Below are positions 1 through 5,785 of a DNA stretch of 9,754 nt, in pieces. The notes beneath the pieces are model-generated. The model saw nothing but the letters and a program-made list of their open reading frames with translations, did not search any database and had not been told where the DNA came from. This DNA comes from Myxococcales bacterium (GTDB lineage Bacteria > Myxococcota_A > Polyangia > Nannocystales > Nannocystaceae). The stretch covers positions 1 to 9,754 of the forward strand of contig JAGQIT010000439.1 in the NCBI GenBank assembly GCA_020431135.1, read 5' to 3'. Each line of letters starts with the position of its first letter. The first letter of the stretch is position 1. The position numbers were made by a program, and so were the translations under genes.

Positions 1-1
1 C

Positions 2-1741
2 TACCCCTACTACCGGATCTGCCAGGTCGAGCCCGAGACCTACCCCGGCCTCGAGTACGCGGTGCCGACCGTCTGCGTGAGCACCGTGCTCCTCGCCTCG
101 GCCCCCGGCGACGGCGCGCTCTCGGTCAGCGACGCCGGCGTCGAGGCGCTCCTCGACGCCGCCAACCACGTCGCCAAGGACCGCCGCTTCCGCGACCTCC
201 AGATCAAGCCGCGGGCGCGCCGCTTCGCCGAGAAGGAGCCGATCCCGCTGCACCCCGTCGCCGACGACCGCGAGAGCGCCAAGCTCTGGCGCGACATCGG
301 CAAGTACGGCGGCATCGGCCTCGTCGTCCTCGTCGCCGGCTTCTTCCTCCGCCGCTTCCTCCGCCGCCGCGGCTACCTCCGCGATCCGCTGAGCGCCGGC
401 CTCGAGGGGCACCTCTCGAACCCGCTCGTCCCCTTCGCCGGCTTCGCCGTGATCGTCATGGCCGCGACCCTCGTCGTCTGGCTTATCGAGCATGACTCAA
501 ACGCCAGGCTGCGGACCCTCGACGACTCCTTCTGGGAGATGAACACCCTCGCCACCGGCAACTTCAGCACCGAGACGCTGAAGACGCCGAGCGCCCGCTT
601 CGTCGGCGCGGTGGCGACGATCATGGGCCTCGGCGCGCTCGCGTGGTTCACGGCGGCGCTGACCAACATCTTCGCCCGCGACCAGACGCGCCTCTTCCAG
701 CGCCGCCGCGACCACCTGGTGATCCTCAACTTCCGCGAGGACATGCTGCAGCTCATCCGCCTGCTGCGCTCGCCGGGGCCGTCGCGCCACAAGTCGATCC
801 ACGTCATGGTCCCCGAGGCGCTGCCGAAGCGCGTCCGCCTCCAGCTCGCCAAGGTCAAGGCGCTGACGATCCACCAGGAGAACCCGGAGGTCCCGGAGAA
901 CCTCGTCGGCCTGCGCCTCCACCGGGCGTCGCGGGTGATCGTCCTCGAGGGGGAGGCGACCGCCGAGGGCGAGGTCTTCCACCCGCTGCGGATCGCCCGC
1001 GCCGTCCACCAGGCCGTGCAGATCGCGGCCCACGGCGGCGACCCGCAGCTCTCGCCGGCGACCGGGCGCCCGGCGCTCGCCGGCAACCTGGTCAGCGGCC
1101 CGAGCAAGCTCGGCCTGCCGCAGACCCTCGTCGAGACCAGCGAGGACGATCCCGACGCCCTCTTCGCCCCCTTCCGCGGCTGGCTCCACGCGATCAACGC
1201 CCGCCTGCTCACCTACACCTGGCTCGTGCGGGCGGCCAGCGATCCGCTCTTCGCCGACTTCTTCACCGGCGTCGTCTCCTTCCGCGACGACAACGCCGAG
1301 GTCTACGCGGCGACGCTCCCCCCGTGGCTGATCGGCCGCCCGTGGATCGTCGTCCGCCGCACGCTCTACGCGGCCCCGGAGGTCGACGGCGTGCTCCCCC
1401 TCGGCCTCTACAGCGGCGACGGCGACGGCGACGGCGAGGACGGCCTGGCGATCAACCCCGACTTCGAGACCATCGTCCAGGCGAGCGACCGGGTGATCGC
1501 CCTCGCCGAGGACGAGGCCGACCTCGTCCGCGCGCTGAGGCGCTCGCGCAAGGTCGCCGGCGAGCAGGAGCAGCGCTACGCCGAGGAGCAGATCGCCGCG
1601 AACGCGAGCGCGACGATGCGGCGGAGCAGGATCGACGGTGGGGCGTCGGCGTCGATGCGATGGAGCGAGCGTCGCCTCGATCCGGGGGCGAGCGCGTCGA
1701 TGCGCCGCGGGGCCGTCGACAGCGGCGACGACCGCCGGTGA
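2..1741 (+). CDS. TAXI solute-binding domain fused to P-loop ion channel with RCK-like domain (5' partial)
   Basis: The frame is open from base 2, so the gene begins left of the window; GTG at 62 is only an internal codon and numbers the residues here. Residues before about 75, with YPGLEY, AVPTVCVSTVLLAS and IPLHP (61-65), resemble the C-terminal part of TAXI-family TRAP solute-binding proteins. A helix follows (about 83-97), then RRFLRRR, a second helix (about 120-144), a pore helix with TLATGNF at 162-168, and a third helix (about 180-204). This matches a two-helix/P-loop channel, with positive-inside charge placing the binding domain outside. From about 215, DHLVILNF and SRVIVLEG resemble RCK/TrkA-N Rossmann domains, and a second RCK-like lobe ends near DRVIALAE. 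The inferred role is a cation channel gated from the periplasm and tuned in the cytoplasm. The filter is not the usual TxGYG, so ion selectivity is unknown. The tail is Arg-rich and repetitive. Channel plus RCK is fairly sure; TAXI rests on about 90 visible residues. Confidence 0.72.
   Translation, partial: YPYYRICQVEPETYPGLEYAVPTVCVSTVLLASAPGDGALSVSDAGVEALLDAANHVAKDRRFRDLQIKPRARRFAEKEPIPLHPVADDRESAKLWRDIGKYGGIGLVVLVAGFFLRRFLRRRGYLRDPLSAGLEGHLSNPLVPFAGFAVIVMAATLVVWLIEHDSNARLRTLDDSFWEMNTLATGNFSTETLKTPSARFVGAVATIMGLGALAWFTAALTNIFARDQTRLFQRRRDHLVILNFREDMLQLIRLLRSPGPSRHKSIHVMVPEALPKRVRLQLAKVKALTIHQENPEVPENLVGLRLHRASRVIVLEGEATAEGEVFHPLRIARAVHQAVQIAAHGGDPQLSPATGRPALAGNLVSGPSKLGLPQTLVETSEDDPDALFAPFRGWLHAINARLLTYTWLVRAASDPLFADFFTGVVSFRDDNAEVYAATLPPWLIGRPWIVVRRTLYAAPEVDGVLPLGLYSGDGDGDGEDGLAINPDFETIVQASDRVIALAEDEADLVRALRRSRKVAGEQEQRYAEEQIAANASATMRRSRIDGGASASMRWSERRLDPGASASMRRGAVDSGDDRR
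1601..1711 (+). repeat. Three degenerate copies of an [G/N]ASA[S/T]MR peptide at the channel C-terminus
   Basis: Codons starting at 1601, 1640 and 1685 encode NASATMR, GASASMR and GASASMR, separated by 13 and 15 residues. Arg-rich spacers with an Asp, such as RSRIDG, lie between them. The repeats are in frame with the channel gene and end about ten codons before its stop. They give a short basic, Ser-rich cytoplasmic tail. No known domain was recognised. Confidence 0.7.
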
Positions 1742-1802
1742 GCGGGCTCGCGGGGCGTCGGCGCGCCTCGCCTGAGAGATGCGGACCGGCGGCCGTCACG
1801 GC

Positions 1803-1820
1803 TATGCTGTGCCCCGGAGA
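1803..1820 (+). promoter_or_regulatory. Possible -10 box and ribosome binding site of the EF-Tu-like gene
   Basis: TATGCT at 1803-1808 resembles a sigma-70 -10 box, but no convincing -35 lies at the right distance. GGAGA at 1816-1820 is a good Shine-Dalgarno sequence five bases before ATG 1826, and it fixes that start. The 84-nt gap after the channel gene allows either read-through or this local promoter. Confidence 0.4.
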
Positions 1821-1825
1821 TCGAG

Positions 1826-3163
1826 ATGTCCGAAGAAGCTGTCCCCGCGGCCGTCGCAGCCGCCCGCCTGCCGACCCTCGCGGTGGCGACGATCGGCCAC
1901 GTCCGCAGCGGCAAGACCAGCGTCGTCGCGGCGCTCACCCTGGTCGCCGCGCGCCTCGCCGGCTACACCTCGATCTACCGCTCGGTCTCCGAGCTCGACC
2001 GCCGCGGCGGCAGCCCGCCGCTCCTGCGCTCGGACCTCACCGACGAGCGCGAGGCCGTCGGCGAGCACGACGACCCGCCGACCCTGACCGTGCGCGGCAC
2101 GAAGGAGGTCCTCGCCCTGCCGAGCCGGCGGATCGTCGCGATCGACTGCCCGGGCCGCCGCCCGTGGCTGAAGAACGTCGCCCGCGGCGTCGCCGTCGCC
2201 GACGCCCTCCTCCTCGTCGTCTCGGCCCCCGACTCGGTGCAGAGCCAGGCCGAGGAGCACCTCCGGCTCGCCCGCGCCCTCGGTCACGAGCAGGTCGTCG
2301 TCTTCCTCAACAAGTGCGACGAGGTCTTCGACCTCGAGTGGCTCGATCTGGTCGAGCGCGACGTCCGCGAGACCCTCGATCGCTGCGGCTTCGACGGCGA
2401 CGAGGCGCGGATCCTCCGCGGCGCCGCCTGGCCGGTGCTCGCCGGCGACGACGCCTGGGAGGCGAGCCTGCGCGATCTCCTCGGCGCCCTCGAGACCGAC
2501 CTCTCGCTGCCCCAATGGACAGACGCGGGGGCGCCGCTCGTCTACGTCGATCGCTGCTTCCGCGCGCGACGGCCGAACAACCGCGTGCTCATCGAGGGCC
2601 GCGTGCGTCGCGGCTCGATCGCCGTCGGCGACACGCTGCGGCTGTGCGGCCTCGGCCTGCGCTCGAGCGTCGTCGTCAGCAGCATCGAGAACTTCCACCG
2701 GCGGATCCCGCGGGCGATCGCCGGCGAGCAGATCGGCATGTTGATCTACCGACCTGACGATCCGCTGCGCCCGTACGAGATCCGCTCCGGGCAGGCGCTC
2801 GTGGCCCCGGGCGGGCCGCCGACGGCGTGGCAGCTCGAGGTCGAGCTCGACCTCCTCGGCGCGGTGGAGAACGGCCGGTCGACGCCGCTGCGCGAGGGCC
2901 ACGACCTCCTGTGCATCTTCGGCACCGTCCTCCTCAGCGGCTGGCTGCGCCTCGAGGGGCGCCCGCCGATCGCCGCCGGCGAGCGCGGCCGCGCGCGGAT
3001 CCACCTCCGCGGCGACGCCTACCTCGAGCCCGGCATGACCTTCGCCCTGCGCGACGGCAACCAAGGCCCCTGGAGCGGCAAGGAGCCCCGCAAGGCGCGC
3101 TGGGGCGGCCTCGTCGGCAGCGGCCGGATCCTCGCCGCGGAGCCGGTGAACGCGGCCGGGTAG
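1826..3163 (+). CDS. Divergent EF-Tu-like translational GTPase paralogue
   Basis: This 445-aa protein follows the EF-Tu layout along its length. The P-loop GHVRSGKTS is at 24-32 (EF-Tu has GHVDHGKTT). TLTV at 86-89 aligns with switch I GITI and keeps the Mg-binding Thr. DCPG at 107-110 is G3 and NKCD at 162-165 is G4. The stretch around GDDAWEASLRDLLG matches the EF-Tu GDAEWEAKILEL region, and two beta-barrel-like domains follow. It is clearly not the housekeeping EF-Tu. The P-loop Asp-His is changed, the catalytic His after DCPG is Arg111, and the G5 Ser is Ala. Domain III is divergent. GTP binding is plausible, while intrinsic hydrolysis is probably weak or uses another residue. It may act on translation or serve as a cytosolic switch; the sequence does not say which. 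ATG 1826 has a good SD. It lies 84 nt downstream of the channel gene on the same strand. Confidence 0.85.
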   Translation: MSEEAVPAAVAAARLPTLAVATIGHVRSGKTSVVAALTLVAARLAGYTSIYRSVSELDRRGGSPPLLRSDLTDEREAVGEHDDPPTLTVRGTKEVLALPSRRIVAIDCPGRRPWLKNVARGVAVADALLLVVSAPDSVQSQAEEHLRLARALGHEQVVVFLNKCDEVFDLEWLDLVERDVRETLDRCGFDGDEARILRGAAWPVLAGDDAWEASLRDLLGALETDLSLPQWTDAGAPLVYVDRCFRARRPNNRVLIEGRVRRGSIAVGDTLRLCGLGLRSSVVVSSIENFHRRIPRAIAGEQIGMLIYRPDDPLRPYEIRSGQALVAPGGPPTAWQLEVELDLLGAVENGRSTPLREGHDLLCIFGTVLLSGWLRLEGRPPIAAGERGRARIHLRGDAYLEPGMTFALRDGNQGPWSGKEPRKARWGGLVGSGRILAAEPVNAAG

Positions 3164-3171
3164 GGGCCTCC

Positions 3172-3262
3172 CGCGTCATCCGAGGCGCGGCGCTCCTCGG
3201 CCTCCACAGGGGTCGCTTGCGACGCCGTCGCGGTCGTCGCGATCGTCAGCTCGGATGACGCG
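3172..3262. repeat. 13-bp perfect inverted repeat flanking 65 nt, after the GTPase gene
   Basis: CGCGTCATCCGAG at 3172-3184 is the exact reverse complement of CTCGGATGACGCG at 3250-3262. The first arm starts 8 nt after the GTPase stop. Inside, TCGCG-GTCGT-CGCGA and a short GTCGC/GCGAC pair could form smaller hairpins, so the transcript could fold as a branched structure. No T-run follows, so it is not a classical terminator. It could be a 3'-end structure, a small RNA or a remnant of an inserted element. The rest of the 3164-3442 gap shows no convincing gene. Confidence 0.5.
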
Positions 3263-3403
3263 CAGATCGATCCCCTCAGACCCGCATCGACACCGCGGCT
3301 CGGCGTCGACGCAGCCGCGCATCGACTGCTCGACCGCCGGCGCCAGCGCCGAGCCGCGCAGCGCAAGCGCCAGCGCGCGCGCGTCGACAACCCCGCGGAC
3401 TTC

Positions 3404-3431
3404 TTGGCCTGCGGCCGGCCTCGCCTACACT
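3404..3431 (+). promoter_or_regulatory. Sigma-70-like promoter of the YdjM-type gene
   Basis: TTGGCC at 3404-3409 and TACACT at 3426-3431 are separated by 16 bases, a good -35/-10 pair in this GC-rich setting. Transcription would begin near 3438, leaving only about five bases before ATG 3443. The TTG at 3404, which would give a longer protein, is then part of the -35 box and not a start codon. Confidence 0.55.
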
Positions 3432-3442
3432 CACGACCTCGC

Positions 3443-4135
3443 ATGGCCAACTTCCGCACGCACCTCGCCGGCGCCGCGCTGCCCTCGCTCGCCGCCGCCT
3501 ACGCGGCCGTCAGCGCGGGCCTCGTCGATCGCAGCGGCGGCCTCGTCTGCCTGACCTGCGGGGTGATCGGCGGCGTCCTCCCCGACGTCGACGCCGAGAC
3601 CTCGGTGCCGACGCGGATCATCTTCACCCTCCTCGGGGTCGCGGCGGGCGTCGCTGCGATCGCCGCGCTCTGGGGGACGCGGCCGCCGGCGCTCGCCGCC
3701 GGGGTCGCCCTCGGGGTCGCGCTCTGCGTCCGCTACGGCCTCCACTGGCTCACCCACCGCCTCTGCGTCCACCGCGGGATCATCCACTCGCTCCCGGTCG
3801 CCGCGCTCTGCGGCGCCGCCGTGGCCACCCTCGCCGCCGGCCCCCTCTCCTATGACCCGCTGCGCGCCTGGCTCTTCGGCGCCTTCGTCAGCGCCGGCTT
3901 CGTGATCCACCTCCTCCTCGACGAGCTCTTCAGCGTCGACCTCCTCGGCGCCCGCCTGCGCCGCTCCTTCGGTACCGCCCTCAAGCTCGGCGCGCTGCGC
4001 AACCTCGTCGGCACGGCCGTGGTCTACGCGGCCCTCATCGCGCTCGTTCTCCGCGGTCCGCCGATCGAGCCGCTGTGGGACACGCTCACGGCCCCCCGGA
4101 CCGTGCGCGCGGCGTTGGCGGCCTTCGGGGTCTAG
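3443..4135 (+). CDS. Membrane-bound metal-dependent hydrolase, YdjM/DUF457 type
   Basis: The protein has 230 aa and is mostly hydrophobic, with several membrane helices (for example about 62-78, 84-99, 116-133, 142-160 and 188-204). Conserved polar residues lie in the pattern of the YdjM (DUF457, PF04307) family: His7 in RTHLAG, LPDVD at 46-50, HWLTHR at 101-106, HRGIIHSLP at 110-118, and HLLLDE at 156-161. These His and Asp residues probably form a metal site at the membrane face. Members are annotated as predicted membrane-bound hydrolases, but the substrate is unknown. ATG 3443 is chosen because family homology begins with the N-terminal TH motif and the promoter overlaps the longer TTG start. 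It is transcribed alone, converging on the minus-strand acyltransferase-like gene. Confidence 0.85.
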   Translation: MANFRTHLAGAALPSLAAAYAAVSAGLVDRSGGLVCLTCGVIGGVLPDVDAETSVPTRIIFTLLGVAAGVAAIAALWGTRPPALAAGVALGVALCVRYGLHWLTHRLCVHRGIIHSLPVAALCGAAVATLAAGPLSYDPLRAWLFGAFVSAGFVIHLLLDELFSVDLLGARLRRSFGTALKLGALRNLVGTAVVYAALIALVLRGPPIEPLWDTLTAPRTVRAALAAFGV

Positions 4136-4146
4136 CGGCGCCCCCT

Positions 4147-4210
4147 CGTCGACCCGCTGAGACCCGCGTCGCGTCGGCTCCGCGGCGTCTGGTAGCGACC
4201 CTGGTCGACG
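4147..4210 (+). terminator. Nested hairpin after the YdjM-type gene, possible terminator
   Basis: The outer arms CGTCGACC (4147-4154) and GGTCGACG (4203-4210) are perfect complements. Within them AGACCCGC (4160-4167) pairs with GCGG-C-GTCT (4182-4190) with one bulged C. The structure starts 11 nt after the stop codon. There is no T-run, so an intrinsic-terminator role is only plausible. Confidence 0.4.
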
Positions 4211-4301
4211 GCGGCGCGAGGTCACGCGGAACTGTCGCCACACGTCGTGAGCAGCCCTTCGCCCGGGCGGTCGCCTCGGAGCCGTGCCCGGCGCGGAGGA
4301 A

Positions 4302-4338
4302 GCAGCGAGCACGTCGGCGAGTCGACGGTGCTCGCTGC
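4302..4338 (-). terminator. Strong hairpin downstream of the MBOAT-like gene, likely terminator
   Basis: GCAGCGAGCAC (4302-4312) pairs perfectly with GTGCTCGCTGC (4328-4338). After one bulged G, GTCG (4313-4316) pairs with CGAC (4323-4326), closing a six-base loop. This gives 15 bp in total. It lies 31 nt beyond the stop of the minus-strand gene ending at 4370 and within the convergent gap, so it could stop transcription from both sides. No clear T-run follows. Confidence 0.5.
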
Positions 4339-4369
4339 CCCGCGCCGCCTCTCGCCGCGACGGTGCCGG

Positions 4370-4798
4370 CTATCCGAGGAGCGCCCGGGCCAGGGCCACG
4401 CAGCCGCCGACGTAGGACACATGGACGAGCGCGCGGGCGACCCACGGCCAGCGGCCGAGGTCTAGCTTCAGCGCCGAGGCGACGAGGAGAGCGACGCCCA
4501 TAAGCCCGAACGACAGCGCGAAGAGGCCGTTGGTGCGGCCGCGGACGAGGAGGACCGCGAGGTCGTGCAGCGCCCCGCTGACGACGAAGGTGAGCAGGAC
4601 CGCGAGCGCTCTCGGCAGGACGCGCCGGGCGGGCCGGTAGACCCGCGTCCAGAGGTAGTAGCCCCACGCCGGGTTCCAGTGCCGCCAAAACCCCGCGAGG
4701 CTCGTAGCCCCGAGGGACCGCTCGAGCATCGCCCCGAGGGCGCCGCGACCCCCGAGCGGGACCCCGTTGCGCGCCTCCACATAGTCGCGGAGGGACAT
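4370..4798 (-). CDS. Short stand-alone MBOAT-like membrane acyltransferase homologue
   Basis: From ATG 4798 the product is 142 aa. It begins MSLRDYVEARNGVPLG, then has GFWRHWNPAWGYYL at 36-49, like the FWRxW signature of membrane-bound O-acyltransferases. It next has VSGALHD at 73-79, where His78 matches the invariant MBOAT His. Three hydrophobic helices follow (about 61-86, 91-110, 122-140). Full MBOATs have about 400-500 aa and 8-11 helices, so this corresponds only to the catalytic-core part. From memory, similar short proteins with FWRxWNP and SGALHD occur in other proteobacteria, which argues for a real small family and against a broken gene. Acyl donor and acceptor are unknown. The frame stays open to 5152, but the extra residues include a relic of another gene and are not MBOAT-like. 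No strong SD precedes 4798, so the start is moderately sure. Confidence 0.68.
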   Translation of the reverse strand: MSLRDYVEARNGVPLGGRGALGAMLERSLGATSLAGFWRHWNPAWGYYLWTRVYRPARRVLPRALAVLLTFVVSGALHDLAVLLVRGRTNGLFALSFGLMGVALLVASALKLDLGRWPWVARALVHVSYVGGCVALARALLG

Positions 4799-4897
4799 CG
4801 TGCGCAGCGACTGCTCTGGCGTCGGGGCCTCCTCCGCGCTCTTCCCCGTGGCGCGTCGTGCTCGAGTCGCGGGATGCGGCGGCGCGGAGGGGAGGGG

Positions 4898-5038
4898 CTC
4901 GTTCGCGGGGTTTGTTGTCATGTACGGGCTCGTGTGGACCTCGATGAGGAGGTCCTCCTCTCCGCGCGTCCGCGCGCCAGACGCTCGTCGCTCGATCACG
5001 TCAGGAGAACCGTAGAGGGGAAATTGCGCGGCTTTCAT
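4898..5038 (-). pseudogene. Relic of the N-terminus of a quinone oxidoreductase / zinc-type alcohol dehydrogenase
   Basis: Read on the minus strand from ATG 5038, the protein starts MKAAQFPLYGSPDVIERR and continues through DLLIEVHTS to a TNPAN segment. This is the typical opening of the MDR superfamily (MKAxxFxxYGxPDVLxxxE, then EVLVxVHAxSVNPxD). Similarity stops after about 47 codons, and neither the cofactor-binding GxGxxG nor the rest of the roughly 320-aa enzyme follows. The next in-frame sequence is low-complexity and runs into the short MBOAT-like protein. It is best read as a decayed leftover of a deleted gene. An alternative is an N-terminal extension of the acyltransferase protein, since the frame is the same. 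Confidence 0.5.
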
Positions 5039-5194
5039 GGGGAACACCTGGCCCTTGTTGGCCGGCATGCCGGATTGGTTTACCCATGCGGGCGCGCCTG
5101 GTCCATTCCCTGAATTCGCAGCCTTGGTATGCGGCTGTGCATGGCGGGGCAAGAGTCTAGACCGAAATCGCGCGTCACGAGTCTGAACCTCGCG
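5039..5194. other. Gene-poor gap upstream of the oxidoreductase relic
   Basis: This 156-nt stretch is visibly less GC-rich than the rest of the window. It contains a 12-bp palindrome, CCGGCATGCCGG, at 5062-5073, and no convincing gene, SD sequence or promoter pair. Together with the relic at 4898-5038 and the spacer to 4799, it forms a nearly 400-nt region without an intact gene. Confidence 0.5.
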
Positions 5195-5704
5195 CTAGCA
5201 CTCCTTGACGTAGCTGCCGTCACCGCAGGCGAGCGACGCGTCGAGAATCACCAGACACGCGTCGCCGCGGCGGAAGTCGCCGACCGTCGGCCCCGCGGAG
5301 TGTCCATTCTCGGTGACGAAGACGATCTCCGCGTCGTCGGTCTCTCGCATCAAGACCTCACCCGTGGCGGTGTGCGTGAACCACATGAAGGCTTCGCCGG
5401 GATGGGCGGTGAATTGTACGGCCTCGCCGTCTTCGACGACCGCCCACTCGACCTCTGTAGTCCGAGGCTCATCCCCTATGCACGTCTCGGTGCGAAGGGT
5501 CGCCGTGTGGTCCTCGTATAGCTCGATTGTCCACATCGAATCTGTCGAGTAGTTCGGGTACGGTGGTTGGTGGTAGACGCCCAGCCGGCGGCTGGCGGGG
5601 TCCCCTGCGCTCTCTGTCGCTCCGATATCGCCGCCTGTACACGCCAAGAGAGCGCACGGGAGGGCGAGAATGCCGATGGCCGTCCGTCGCGATCGAGTGC
5701 TCAC
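5195..5704 (-). CDS. Small secreted lipoprotein of unknown function
   Basis: The 169-aa product starts with a basic segment (MSTRSRR), a hydrophobic stretch and the lipobox LLAC with Cys22 as the lipidation site, so it should be an exported lipoprotein. The mature part has short alternating segments such as MWTIELYEDHTATLRTE and VQFTAHPGEAFMWF, suggesting a mainly beta fold. It also has four cysteines (in TETCIGDE, GDACLV, LACGDG and the final KEC) that could form two disulfides. No family was recognised. The start is GTG 5704, preceded five bases earlier by GGAG (5710-5713). It is followed by the relic region and separated from the upstream sulfatase-fold gene by a palindrome. Codon third positions carry clearly more A and T than the flanking genes, which fits a recently acquired or weakly constrained gene. 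Confidence 0.75.
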   Translation of the reverse strand: MSTRSRRTAIGILALPCALLACTGGDIGATESAGDPASRRLGVYHQPPYPNYSTDSMWTIELYEDHTATLRTETCIGDEPRTTEVEWAVVEDGEAVQFTAHPGEAFMWFTHTATGEVLMRETDDAEIVFVTENGHSAGPTVGDFRRGDACLVILDASLACGDGSYVKEC

Positions 5705-5725
5705 TCCGACTCCATAGTCAGCGTG

Positions 5726-5747
5726 ATCATAGCCCCTATTAGGGGCT
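5726..5747 (-). promoter_or_regulatory. 17-bp palindrome overlapping a -10-like box upstream of the lipoprotein gene
   Basis: AGCCCCTATTAGGGGCT at 5731-5747 is a perfect dyad with one central base. On the minus strand TATGAT (5731-5726) directly adjoins it, 21 nt before GTG 5704, and looks like a -10 box. This arrangement suggests an operator at the lipoprotein promoter. No good -35 is visible. The same sequence lies 42 nt past the stop of the upstream gene and could fold as a hairpin, but it lacks a T-run, so a terminator role is the less likely alternative. Confidence 0.45.
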
Positions 5748-5785
5748 GATAGCAGCGTCGGCTTCGCGCACCGATCGCGGCCGCC

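Noticed and set aside
643..2757. Plus-strand open frame of 704 codons across the channel and GTPase genes.
   Set aside because: Almost entirely Arg/Pro/Ala, spanning two genes with recognisable domains in other frames; it is a frame shadow.
1802..3064. Minus-strand open frame of 420 codons opposite the EF-Tu-like gene.
   Set aside because: Glu/Ala/Val/Arg-rich antisense of the GTPase gene, with no motif of its own.
3180..3427. Minus-strand open frame ending at about 3180 with an Ala/Leu-rich stretch, several Cys and a DDRDDRDGVASDPC segment resembling a calcium-binding repeat.
   Set aside because: It has no plausible upstream start (only an internal ATG giving 44 aa), no SD and no recognised family. 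It could be a relic, but high-GC DNA produces such frames easily.
3277..4171. Similar 13-mers CAGACCCGCATCG (3277-3289) and GAGACCCGCGTCG (4159-4171) in two intergenic gaps, a possible dispersed repeat.
   Set aside because: Only 11 of 13 bases agree and similarity does not extend clearly; this is expected by chance at this base composition.
5062..5073. Palindrome CCGGCATGCCGG as an operator.
   Set aside because: No promoter elements surround it and the adjacent gene is a relic; GC-rich 12-bp palindromes are not rare here.
4799..5152. N-terminal extension of the mini-MBOAT protein to 260 aa.
   Set aside because: The added residues match an unrelated oxidoreductase start and low-complexity spacer, and the MBOAT-like homology begins at ATG 4798.
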